DNA from: Eubacteriales bacterium
GTDB lineage: Bacteria > Bacillota_A > Clostridia > Christensenellales > Aristaeellaceae
Direction: 5' to 3'
Length of the DNA stretch: 24,398 bases
Assembly: GCA_029974855.1 (NCBI GenBank)
Contig: JARKQO010000561.1
Coordinates: 1-24,398, forward strand
Positions 1-6,264 of the stretch are shown here, in pieces; the stretch's first letter is position 1, and each line of letters begins with the position of its first letter. The notes beneath the pieces are model-generated. The model made no database searches and was not told the origin of the DNA. It was given only the letters and a program-made list of their open reading frames with translations. The translations under genes were made by a program, and so were the position numbers.

Positions 1-7
1 ATTCGGG

Positions 8-13
8 TATACT
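8..13 (+). promoter_or_regulatory. possible -10 box of the antitoxin gene
   Basis: TATACT lies 24 bases before the antitoxin ATG. Any -35 element would fall outside the window, so this is a weak call made on one hexamer and its position. Confidence 0.3.
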
Positions 14-36
14 TTTGGGGAAGGGAGGTGGCTTGC

Positions 37-282
37 ATGCCCCACATCAATCCTGTTTCGGATCTGAAAAACTATGGGGAGGTTTTGCGCCGCTGCGCAA
101 ACGGCTCCCCTGTGTACCTCACCAGAAACGGCCGGGGCCGGTACGTGGTCCAGAGCATGGAGGATTATGAAAAGCAAATGGCTACCATTCGCTTGCTCAC
201 AGAGCTGAACAAGGGGGTCGAATCCTTGCGCAAAGAAGGCGGCCTGTCCGAGGACAAGGCCTTTGCGGGCTTGGAGGACTAG
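37..282 (+). CDS. Phd/YefM-family antitoxin (orphan)
   Basis: Protein of 81 aa. The N-terminal pattern INPVSDLKNYGEVLRRC, then GSPVYLTRNGRGRYVV and SMEDYEK, is the fold signature of Phd/YefM antitoxins, which bind DNA as dimers through the N-terminus and neutralise a toxin with a C-terminal helix. I chose ATG 37 because GGGAGG at 23-28 is correctly spaced from it; a GTG at 28 in the same frame overlaps that ribosome site and is unlikely. No RelE, Doc or Txe-like toxin follows: 22 bases after the stop there is a strong terminator and then a germination operon. A toxin gene could lie upstream of the window, or the gene is solitary. The family call is firm; its partner is unknown. Confidence 0.85.
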   Translation: MPHINPVSDLKNYGEVLRRCANGSPVYLTRNGRGRYVVQSMEDYEKQMATIRLLTELNKGVESLRKEGGLSEDKAFAGLED

Positions 283-303
283 ATGCCCTCCACCCCACCT
301 CCA

Positions 304-336
304 GGCGCTGTTCCCCTGACGGAACGGCGCTTTTTT
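304..336 (+). terminator. intrinsic terminator after the antitoxin
   Basis: GCGCTGTTCC (305-314) pairs with GGAACGGCGC (321-330), ten pairs including one G-U, with a 6-nt loop, followed by six T (331-336). Confidence 0.9.
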
Positions 337-381
337 CATCCCATCCCCATCCCGCCCCTCCGCCCACCCCCTTCTTCCCCG

Positions 382-411
382 GCATAGTTCCCAAAAAATC
401 CGCGCATCCTA
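382..411 (+). promoter_or_regulatory. sigma-G-like promoter of the germination operon
   Basis: GCATA (382-386), an 18-base spacer and CATCCTA (405-411) match the forespore sigma-G consensus as known from Bacillus (GYATR, 18, CATnnTA). The predicted transcript would start near 418. That excludes the upstream in-frame ATG at 415 and supports the TTG at 457 as translation start. The assignment is by consensus only, but the match in sequence, spacing and expected regulon is good. Confidence 0.6.
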
Positions 412-456
412 CCCATGTTATGCCGGCATGGACCGGCGGAGGGGAGAGGATGCCCG

Positions 457-2076
457 TTGCTTTTCAGCTCCATTGCCCGAAAGATGCGTTTTTTCCGTCA
501 GATCAAGGGGGTCCAGCGGGCGCGGGGCCACCGGGCCCTCCGGGCGGACGAGGCCTATCCCGCCCCCCTCCAGCAAAAGCTGCAAGCCAACATCCAGGCC
601 CTGAAGGGCTCTTTGGGGGACGGCAGCGACGTGAAGGTGCACCCCTTCCGCTTCGGGCCGGAGCATGAGCTCTCCGGGGCGCTGCTGTTCATCGACGGCC
701 TGGTGGACAACTCCACCCTCACGGACGCTATTTTGCGGCCCTTGCAAAGCTGGCGGCCGGCGGGGGGCAAGCTTCCCCCCACCGCCGCCCTCATGGACAC
801 CCTGAAGCAGGAGGCGCTGCGGGCCCCGGGCGCCCGCGGCACACGCCTCCTGCCGGAGCTGGTGGAAGGCTGCCTGGGAGGGGATACGGCGCTGCTGGTG
901 GAGGGCTGCGGGGCCGGGCTTCTCATCAGCACCAAGGGCTGGGAAAAGCGCGGCATCTCCGAGCCCCAAACCGAGACGGTGGTGCGGGGTCCCCGGGAAG
1001 GGTTCACGGAGAACCTGCGCACCAACACCTCCCTGGTGCGCCGCAAAATCCGCAACGGCCGGCTCCATGTGGAGGAAATGCCCCTGGGCCGCAAAACCCA
1101 GACCGGGGTATGCCTGATGTATCTGGAGGGGGTGGCGGACCCGAAGGTGGTGGAAATGGTCCGCTACCGCGTTGGCAAGCTGGATGTGGAATCGGTGCTG
1201 GAGACGGGCTACCTGGAGGAATACATCGAGGACGCGCCCTTTTCCCCCTTCTCCACCGTGGGCTACACCGAAAAGCCCGACGTGGTGGCAGCCAAGGTCC
1301 TGGAGGGGCGGGTGGCCATTTTGGTGGACGGCACCCCCTTTGCCCTCACCGCCCCCATGCTGTTTTTGGAGAGCTTCCAAACCGCCGAGGATTACTACGC
1401 CCGGTCCCTGTACGCCAGCCTGGTGCGGCTGATCCGCTTTGTGGCCTTCATGCTGGCGGTGTTCGCCCCGGCCATCTACATCGCCCTGAACGCCTTCCAC
1501 CATGAGCTGATTCCCACCACCCTCCTGTTCACCATCGCCAAAGCCCGGGAGGGCACGCCCTTTCCCATTTTCCTGGAGGCCATGATCATGATCTTCGCCT
1601 TCGAGCTTCTGCGGGAGGCGGGGGTGCGGCTGCCCCGCCCCGTGGGCCAGGCTATCAGCATCGTGGGGGCCCTGATCATGGGGGACGCCGCCGTCAGCGC
1701 GGGCCTGGTGGGGGCCCCCATGGTGATCGCCATCGCCATCACGGCGGTGGCGGGCTTTCTGGTGCCTGCCCAGAACGATTCCTGCTCCATCCTGCGGGTG
1801 CTGATGATGGTACCCGCCGCCATCATCGGCTTCTACGGCGTGGGCCTGGGCTGCCTGGGCATGCTGATTCACCTGGCCACCTTGGAATCCTTCGGCGTGC
1901 CTTATTTTGACAGCTTCGGCCAGGCCCGGGACCTCCAGGATACGCTGGTGCGCCCGCCCCTGTGGCTGATGAGCCGGCGGCCCCGGCAAATCGCCCGGTG
2001 GGACCTGACCCGGGGGCTGCGCTTCATCCCGCCCCTGCGCCCCCACGCTGCCGCCCAGGAGGACAAAGAACCATGA
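457..2076 (+). CDS. gerAA: spore germination protein, GerA-type A subunit
   Basis: About 539 aa, normal for the family. This is the A subunit of a germinant receptor in the inner spore membrane, which with B and C subunits responds to small nutrients and triggers germination. A hydrophilic N-terminal part (about 1-300, with the family motif LLFIDGLVDN) precedes a membrane region of 4-6 segments. The diagnostic block there is MIMIFAFELLREAGVRLP, followed by VGQAISIVGALIMGDAAVSAGLV. Start choice: TTG 457 has GGAGGGGAGAGGA at 438-450, whereas ATG 415 precedes the predicted transcription start and ATG 484 has no ribosome site. The stop overlaps the next ATG (ATGA at 2073-2076), so translation is probably coupled. 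The germinant cannot be inferred. Confidence 0.93.
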   Translation: MLFSSIARKMRFFRQIKGVQRARGHRALRADEAYPAPLQQKLQANIQALKGSLGDGSDVKVHPFRFGPEHELSGALLFIDGLVDNSTLTDAILRPLQSWRPAGGKLPPTAALMDTLKQEALRAPGARGTRLLPELVEGCLGGDTALLVEGCGAGLLISTKGWEKRGISEPQTETVVRGPREGFTENLRTNTSLVRRKIRNGRLHVEEMPLGRKTQTGVCLMYLEGVADPKVVEMVRYRVGKLDVESVLETGYLEEYIEDAPFSPFSTVGYTEKPDVVAAKVLEGRVAILVDGTPFALTAPMLFLESFQTAEDYYARSLYASLVRLIRFVAFMLAVFAPAIYIALNAFHHELIPTTLLFTIAKAREGTPFPIFLEAMIMIFAFELLREAGVRLPRPVGQAISIVGALIMGDAAVSAGLVGAPMVIAIAITAVAGFLVPAQNDSCSILRVLMMVPAAIIGFYGVGLGCLGMLIHLATLESFGVPYFDSFGQARDLQDTLVRPPLWLMSRRPRQIARWDLTRGLRFIPPLRPHAAAQEDKEP

Positions 2077-3245
2077 GGGGCCGGATGCGCCTGGCCTTGC
2101 TGATCCCCCTGCTGGGGCTGTTGCTGGGGGGCTGCTGGGACAACCGGGAGATCGATTCGCTGTTCATCCTCACCGGGGTGGCCCTGGATGTGGCGGAGGC
2201 CCCCGGTGAAATCGCCGTGACGCTGCAGGTGGCCAACATCAAGCAAGGGGAGTCCGGCTCCGGGGAAAACAGCGGCGGGGGAGGCGGCGACGCCGCCATT
2301 TTGCTGCGGGCTGTCAGCGACAGCCTCTCCAACGCCCTCACGGAGGTCAACCGGAACAGCAACCACAAACTGCTGTTTCAGCATAACAAGGTGCGTATGT
2401 TTGGCCTGGCCTTGGCCCAGCAAGGGATCACCGAGCATTTGGACCTGTTCCTGCGGGACCAGCAGGCCCGCCTGGAGGTTCCCCTGGCCGTGGTGGACGG
2501 CCGGGCGGAGGAGGCCCTCACCGCCAAGCTCTCCCAGGAGCCCATCTCCGGCATCTTCCTGGGGGGCATGTTCGAGGACATGGCCCAGGTGTCCCCCAAA
2601 TACCGGATCCGCACCATCGACTTTATGCAGATGTTTCTGGCCCAGGGGGCGGCCCCGGTGATGCCCATCCTCCAGGTCAGCGGGGAGGAGGGCCGGCAGG
2701 AGATCAAGATGGCGGGCCTGGCGGTGTTCAAAAAGGGCAAGATGGTGGGCCGGCTCAACAACCGGGAGACCCTGGGCTACCTGTGGTCCTTTGGGAAGGT
2801 AAAAGACTGCAACCTGGCGGTTCAGGACCCTTCGGGCAAGGCCGTGCTGCACATGAGCAGCCTGGACTGTGGGCGGGAAGTGACCCTGGGCCAGGACGGA
2901 ACCGTGACCCTGGCCCTGACCATCCGTTCCCTGGCGGGGGTGGCGGAGATCCAAGGGTTTGCCCACATGCAGCCCCCAGAGCTGCTGAAGCACCTGCAAA
3001 AGCTGGGAGAGCAGGAGATCGCCGCCACCATCCAGGGCTGCTTTGCCACGGCCCAGGGCCTGCAAGCGGACGTGCTGGAAATCTGCGTCGCCCTGGCCCA
3101 GCAATACCCCCGGGAATGGGAGGCGCTGGGGGACCGGTGGGACGAGCTCTTCCCGCAGGTGCGGCTGCGGGTTCAGGCCAAGGTGCTCATCCCCGGCACC
3201 GGGCAGATCGTGCAATCCCTGGAAATGGAGGAGAAGAGGAAATGA
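2073..3245 (+). CDS. gerAC: spore germination lipoprotein, GerA-type C subunit
   Basis: 390 aa. The N-terminus has basic residues, a hydrophobic stretch and the lipobox LGGC with Cys21, followed by WDNREID, the standard mature start of GerAC-family lipoproteins. The protein is expected to be diacylated and anchored to the outer face of the inner spore membrane as part of the receptor. The remaining sequence has no membrane segments. Start ATG 2073 is set by the ATGA overlap with the A subunit and by the signal peptide beginning at once. The stop overlaps the following ATG (3242-3245). A glycine-rich insert near residues 65-72 is unremarkable. Confidence 0.93.
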   Translation: MRGRMRLALLIPLLGLLLGGCWDNREIDSLFILTGVALDVAEAPGEIAVTLQVANIKQGESGSGENSGGGGGDAAILLRAVSDSLSNALTEVNRNSNHKLLFQHNKVRMFGLALAQQGITEHLDLFLRDQQARLEVPLAVVDGRAEEALTAKLSQEPISGIFLGGMFEDMAQVSPKYRIRTIDFMQMFLAQGAAPVMPILQVSGEEGRQEIKMAGLAVFKKGKMVGRLNNRETLGYLWSFGKVKDCNLAVQDPSGKAVLHMSSLDCGREVTLGQDGTVTLALTIRSLAGVAEIQGFAHMQPPELLKHLQKLGEQEIAATIQGCFATAQGLQADVLEICVALAQQYPREWEALGDRWDELFPQVRLRVQAKVLIPGTGQIVQSLEMEEKRK

Positions 3246-4372
3246 GGATCGACAAAGCCCAGGTTTCGGGCACCCGGTTCATGTTCGCCGTGGCGTTCTA
3301 CCTCCAGTCCTCGGCGCTGCTGACCTCCTTTCTGGCGGGCATCACCAAGCAGGAGTCCTGGATTCCGCTGGTGGCGGGGTTTGTAGTTTGCCTGCCGCTG
3401 ATCTACCTGTTCAGGACCTTGATGCTGATGTTTCCGGACAAAAACTACTTCCAGGTCCTCTGCGAGGTGTTCGGCGCCGTGGCGGGCAAAATCATCGGGG
3501 CCGCCACCCTGTGGTTCTTTATCACTTTGACCACCCTGAACCTGGGGGACCTGGGCAGCTTCGCCAAAATCACCATGCTGCCGGAAACCCCGGAGGTGGT
3601 GCTGACCCTTTCCTGCGTGCTGATGGCGGCGTGGGCGGTGCGCAGCGGCTTTAGGGTGGTGGTGCGCTACGGCTCGGTGTTTACCCTCATCGAGTTCATC
3701 ATCGTGGGCATCTCCATCATTTTGGTATCCAACCAGCTCAAGCCCTCCAACCTGCTGCCCCTGTTCACCCAGCCGGCGGTCAAATACATCCAGGGCACCC
3801 ATGTCATCGCCACCATCCCCTTTGGGGAGCTGGTGGTGTTTTTGATGGTGACGCCCTGCGTGAAGCTCTCCCGCCGCAAGGCCACCCGGTACTGGTTTGG
3901 CGGCATGGCTTTGGGGGCGGCGGTGCTGCTGGCGGTATTGCTGCGGGACATCGCCCTGTTGGGCAACGCCCTTCCCCTGTTCACCCTGCCGGGCTTGGTT
4001 ACGCTGCGCCTGGTGAACCTGGGGGAGGCCCTCAGCCGCATGGAAATCATCTTTGCCATCGCGGTGATGATGCTGCTGTTTTTCAAGATCGCGGTGCTGC
4101 TGTACGTGTCCACCACCGCTTTGGCCCAGCTGTTTGGAACCACCCAGTTCAAGCGCCTGGCCCTGGTGGTGGGGCTGCTGGCGGTGTTCTACAGCCCTAC
4201 GCTGTATCCCAACTCCGTGGAGCACACCCTCTCCGGGCGCACCATCGAGCCTGTGTTTTTTACCCTGTTTGAGATGATTTTGCCGCTGCTGACCTTTTTG
4301 GTTGCCAAAATCCGAAGGCTGGGCTCCACGGCCCTTTCCGCCCCGGAGAAGAAGGGGGTGGAAAGCGCTTGA
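3242..4372 (+). CDS. gerAB: spore germination protein, GerA-type B subunit (APC-like permease fold)
   Basis: 376 aa with about ten hydrophobic segments, the expected size for GerAB-family proteins. These belong to the amino acid/polyamine/organocation superfamily and are thought to form the germinant-binding pocket. The start MRIDKAQVSGTRFM is typical: this subfamily begins with a short cytoplasmic stretch before the first membrane helix. ATG 3242 overlaps the C-subunit stop, and GAGGAGAAGAGG lies immediately upstream. Gene order A-C-B is a common variant of A-B-C. The end overlaps the small downstream gene by 4 bases (TTGA at 4369-4372). Confidence 0.92.
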   Translation: MRIDKAQVSGTRFMFAVAFYLQSSALLTSFLAGITKQESWIPLVAGFVVCLPLIYLFRTLMLMFPDKNYFQVLCEVFGAVAGKIIGAATLWFFITLTTLNLGDLGSFAKITMLPETPEVVLTLSCVLMAAWAVRSGFRVVVRYGSVFTLIEFIIVGISIILVSNQLKPSNLLPLFTQPAVKYIQGTHVIATIPFGELVVFLMVTPCVKLSRRKATRYWFGGMALGAAVLLAVLLRDIALLGNALPLFTLPGLVTLRLVNLGEALSRMEIIFAIAVMMLLFFKIAVLLYVSTTALAQLFGTTQFKRLALVVGLLAVFYSPTLYPNSVEHTLSGRTIEPVFFTLFEMILPLLTFLVAKIRRLGSTALSAPEKKGVESA

Positions 4373-4584
4373 CCTGGGTTCTGATCGGCTTTGCCCTGGC
4401 GGCTCTGGTGGATTTGACGCCCCTGATCCGCCTGCGCAAGGGCCGGGCCGTGGCCGCCTTTCTGGTCCCCTTTGCTTTGGGCCTGGCCCTTGCCCTGTTA
4501 CAGGCCCTGAACGTGGAAATCCCCAGCGTGATGAAGGCCTGGGGGGAACTGATCCGGTGGCTGGGGCTGGCCTATCCGCCGTAG
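4369..4584 (+). CDS. small membrane protein, probable D subunit of the germinant receptor
   Basis: 71 aa with two hydrophobic stretches (about 3-18 and 28-46) separated by a charged turn (RLRKGR). The TTG start overlaps the B-subunit stop, with GGGGGTGG just upstream. Small proteins with two membrane spans are known as accessory D subunits in several Bacillus and Clostridium ger operons; size, topology and position fit, but I identify no diagnostic motif. The last 14 codons, including the stop, lie in a 43-bp repeat found again at 10217-10259. The two copies differ only at synonymous third positions (GAA/GAG and GCC/GCG), so the current 3' end of this gene may have arrived with the adjacent island. 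Confidence 0.65.
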   Translation: MTWVLIGFALAALVDLTPLIRLRKGRAVAAFLVPFALGLALALLQALNVEIPSVMKAWGELIRWLGLAYPP

Positions 4585-4585
4585 C
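4543..4585 (+). repeat. left 43-bp direct repeat (3' end of the D-like ger gene)
   Basis: Begins GGGGAACTGATCC and ends ATCCGCCGTAGC. Differs from the right copy at positions 6 and 30 only. It encodes GELIRWLGLAYPP and the stop of the D-like gene. The stop of the convergent winged-helix gene lies 13 bases beyond it. Confidence 0.9.
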
Positions 4586-4597
4586 TTTGTGTGGGTG

Positions 4598-4960
4598 TCA
4601 GGGCTTTGGGGCAGCGGTGAAAATGTATCGCAAAAGCAGCTCTAGAAGTATATTTGTACTCACCGCAATCCATATCGTGCGGATTGCTCCGCTCCAGTAT
4701 TCATTTCTTTCGTTCACAAAGTAATCCCTACCACGCTGCGTTAATGCGATTCTGTCGTTCCACTTGCTAGTGGTAGCGGTGCCAACCCACTGCACATAAC
4801 CTTCTTCCTCAAGCCATTTTAGCGCATCTTCAAATAGGGTAATGGGGAATTTGCTGTTATGCCTTTGGAGCTCCTGCCCTAGTGTTAGCATCGTAATGGC
4901 ACGTGTTTTCTGCTTGCGCATGTAATTGACAATCTCCCTTGAAATGCCATAAGGTTTCAT
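4598..4960 (-). CDS. membrane-anchored winged-helix protein
   Basis: 120 aa. Residues about 1-80 look like a winged-helix DNA-binding domain: an N-terminal helix with ISREIVNYM, a segment with ITLFEDALKWLEEEGYV resembling recognition helix plus wing, and ALTQRGRDYF, a closing pattern often seen in such regulators. Residues about 92-113 (rich in I, L, W) form one hydrophobic helix near the C-terminus, so the protein is probably tethered to the membrane with its DNA-binding part in the cytoplasm. Start ATG at 4960 is chosen for the upstream GAGGGGTGA; a longer frame to 5014 lacks a ribosome site. It runs opposite to the regulator gene of the island and ends next to the left repeat. I do not recognise a named family; a role in regulating the island is a guess. 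Confidence 0.7.
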   Translation of the reverse strand: MKPYGISREIVNYMRKQKTRAITMLTLGQELQRHNSKFPITLFEDALKWLEEEGYVQWVGTATTSKWNDRIALTQRGRDYFVNERNEYWSGAIRTIWIAVSTNILLELLLRYIFTAAPKP

Positions 4961-5124
4961 GGATAAATCACCCCTCAGTCCAGATTTTTGAGCCCGGAAC
5001 GAGCATACATGCAACAGAGAAAAAATGCTCCCCTATGGGCAAAGAAATAAAGTCCAGTCCAACCCAACAGAGGGATACGATCCCTGACGATGCGCATTGC
5101 CGAAAAAAGAATAGGAGGCGAAAA

Positions 5125-5190
5125 ATGGATCAAGGGGAGGGAACATACCCAGAGACAGATAGCCTCATGGGTTCGTTATGGTCCAGGTGA
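5125..5190 (+). CDS. candidate 21-aa peptide gene upstream of the Agr-like system
   Basis: ATG 5125 is preceded by AGGAGG at 5113-5118 with ideal 6-base spacing. The frame runs 21 codons to TGA at 5188-5190 and begins MDQGEGTYPE, ending SLMGSLWSR. It has no signal peptide or cysteine and no recognisable homology. Support is the strong ribosome site and its position just upstream of an AgrA-type regulator, where a leader or signalling peptide gene would be plausible. It could equally be a chance reading frame. Confidence 0.35.
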   Translation: MDQGEGTYPETDSLMGSLWSR

Positions 5191-5305
5191 ACCTGGGGAC
5201 ACAGATCGAGAAAGCAATGGCTAACGCTGCAAGGCCCCCGCAGAGGGGCAGCTGCGGGTATAGGATAGAATGAAGGAGTACCCTTGGCCTCCCACGTGCA
5301 TTTTG

Positions 5306-5314
5306 TGGTATACT
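5306..5314 (+). promoter_or_regulatory. extended -10 promoter of the response regulator
   Basis: TGGTATACT is an extended -10 element 55 bases before the regulator ATG. Only a poor -35 (TTGGCC at 5284-5289, spacer 19) accompanies it, as is typical of activator-dependent or extended -10 promoters. Its position argues against the upstream in-frame ATG at 5270 as the start of the regulator. Confidence 0.45.
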
Positions 5315-5368
5315 GTATCCGCTGCTTTGAACGGAATCCCCATGAAGAATCAAAGAGAGGTTGTGCCA

Positions 5369-6085
5369 ATGAGCTCCATTAGGTGCGCGGTTTGTGACGA
5401 CAACACGTTGGTTGCGGACAGCCTCAAAGAAGTCATTGCCAATGCGTTTTGGCGCGAGGGCTACAAGGCGCAATTATCCGTATATACCAGCGGTGTAAAA
5501 TTGCTCCAAGCCATTCGATCAGGTATCTTGGCGCTGGACGTTCTCTTCCTGGATCTTGAGATGCCCGACCTGTCCGGGCTGGACATCGGGAAGCTATTGA
5601 AATCCCAATATCCCACGCTTATTATCATCGTCATATCCAACCGTTCGGATTATGCGTTTGAAGCGTATAAAATACAACCTTTCCGGTTCATCCGCAAATC
5701 CCATATAAAACAGGAAATTCCCGAAGCCATTCATTCCCTTATCCAGAGTCTTGAAGTCCATAGCGAACCCATTCTCTTATCCCGGTATGGAGATGAATAC
5801 AAGCTGAACCCGGAGAAAATAATCTACATCGAAAGTCACGACAAGCATCTGCATATTCACTATGGGAACGAGCTCGTCACCATTCGCTATAAGCTTTCCG
5901 GTATAGAAGAGCAATTGCGTGGTATGGGCTTTATTCGGATTCACAAGGGTATCCTGGTAAACAGCAGGTATATTTTCAGCATCAAGGGAAGCGAGGCCAT
6001 CTTGGACAACAATGCGCGCCTGCCGATTAGCCGGCAGCGGCTGGTGACGGTCAAGCGCGCTTTCCACGATATCATCGTCAAATAG
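5369..6085 (+). CDS. AgrA/LytR-type response regulator (REC + LytTR)
   Basis: 238 aa, the usual size. The receiver domain (about 1-125) has the acidic pair D10-D11 (VCDDN), the phosphoacceptor D62 in LFLDLEMPD, the conserved S90 and K110 (FIRKS). The LytTR DNA-binding domain (about 135-238) shows IIYIESHDKHLHIHY, FIRIHKGILVN and LPISRQR. Such proteins bind pairs of short direct repeats upstream of their targets. Start ATG 5369 has AAAGAGAGG at 5352-5360. The presumed partner is the AgrC-like kinase at 8842, separated from it by the GH3 gene, an unusual order for a cognate pair. A/T-rich codon use contrasts with the flanking chromosome. Confidence 0.93.
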   Translation: MSSIRCAVCDDNTLVADSLKEVIANAFWREGYKAQLSVYTSGVKLLQAIRSGILALDVLFLDLEMPDLSGLDIGKLLKSQYPTLIIIVISNRSDYAFEAYKIQPFRFIRKSHIKQEIPEAIHSLIQSLEVHSEPILLSRYGDEYKLNPEKIIYIESHDKHLHIHYGNELVTIRYKLSGIEEQLRGMGFIRIHKGILVNSRYIFSIKGSEAILDNNARLPISRQRLVTVKRAFHDIIVK

Positions 6086-6098
6086 GACAAATCAATCC

Positions 6099-6150
6099 GT
6101 ACGGTTTTCTAACCATACCGGTTGCGCCAAATCAACGGCGGATTGCGCCG
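6099..6150 (+). promoter_or_regulatory. two inverted repeats between regulator and GH3 gene
   Basis: GTACGGTT-TTCT-AACCATAC (6099-6118) is an imperfect palindrome starting 14 bases after the regulator stop. CGGCG-GATTG-CGCCG (6136-6150) is a perfect 5-bp hairpin followed by a broken T-rich stretch. The first could be an operator; CGGTT recurs at 6102 and 6119, but that spacing is shorter than usual for LytTR sites. The second could be a weak terminator or attenuator. Neither is certain. Confidence 0.35.
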
Positions 6151-6264
6151 CTTTCCTTGCTTTTCGCACTACATTGCAATAAGCTTTCACTATCCTTTGG
6201 ATTGTGCAGCACAAGGCAAGAGGTAAAATATATGGATAGCCCTATGGCTAAGGAGGTTTTTGCC

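Larger units (their letters stand above)
4961..5368. other. divergent intergenic region of the island
   Basis: This 408-base stretch separates the winged-helix gene (minus) from the response regulator (plus). It holds several inverted repeats: GAGCAT/ATGCTC (5001-5006 and 5025-5030), AGGGAT-ACG-ATCCCT (5071-5085) and CCCGCAG/CTGCGGG (about 5238-5259). It also holds a candidate 21-codon gene with a perfect ribosome site (5125-5190) and an extended -10 element (5306-5314). I see no larger gene. Confidence 0.5.

Noticed and set aside
418..2046. Long open frame (542 codons) on the minus strand opposite the A subunit
   Set aside because: The composition is Gly/His/Gln rich with no domain, as expected for the antisense of a GC-rich gene, and the plus strand is a clear GerA-family gene. 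Similar antisense frames at 1902-3215, 3173-4225, 6190-7890, 10323-11081, 12737-13819, 13855-14688, 18350-19351, 19285-20415, 20905-21801 and 22543-24180 were rejected for the same reason.
5270..5368. N-terminal extension of the response regulator, beginning MKEYPWPPTCILWY, which looks like a cyclic-peptide precursor
   Set aside because: It is in frame with the regulator without a stop, has only a weak ribosome site and spans the predicted -10 element at 5309-5314. The Cys-containing stretch is most likely coincidental.
6102..6123. Pair of CGGTT sequences as a LytTR binding site
   Set aside because: The start-to-start distance is 17 bases, shorter than the usual 21-22 for LytTR repeats, and the flanking bases match poorly.
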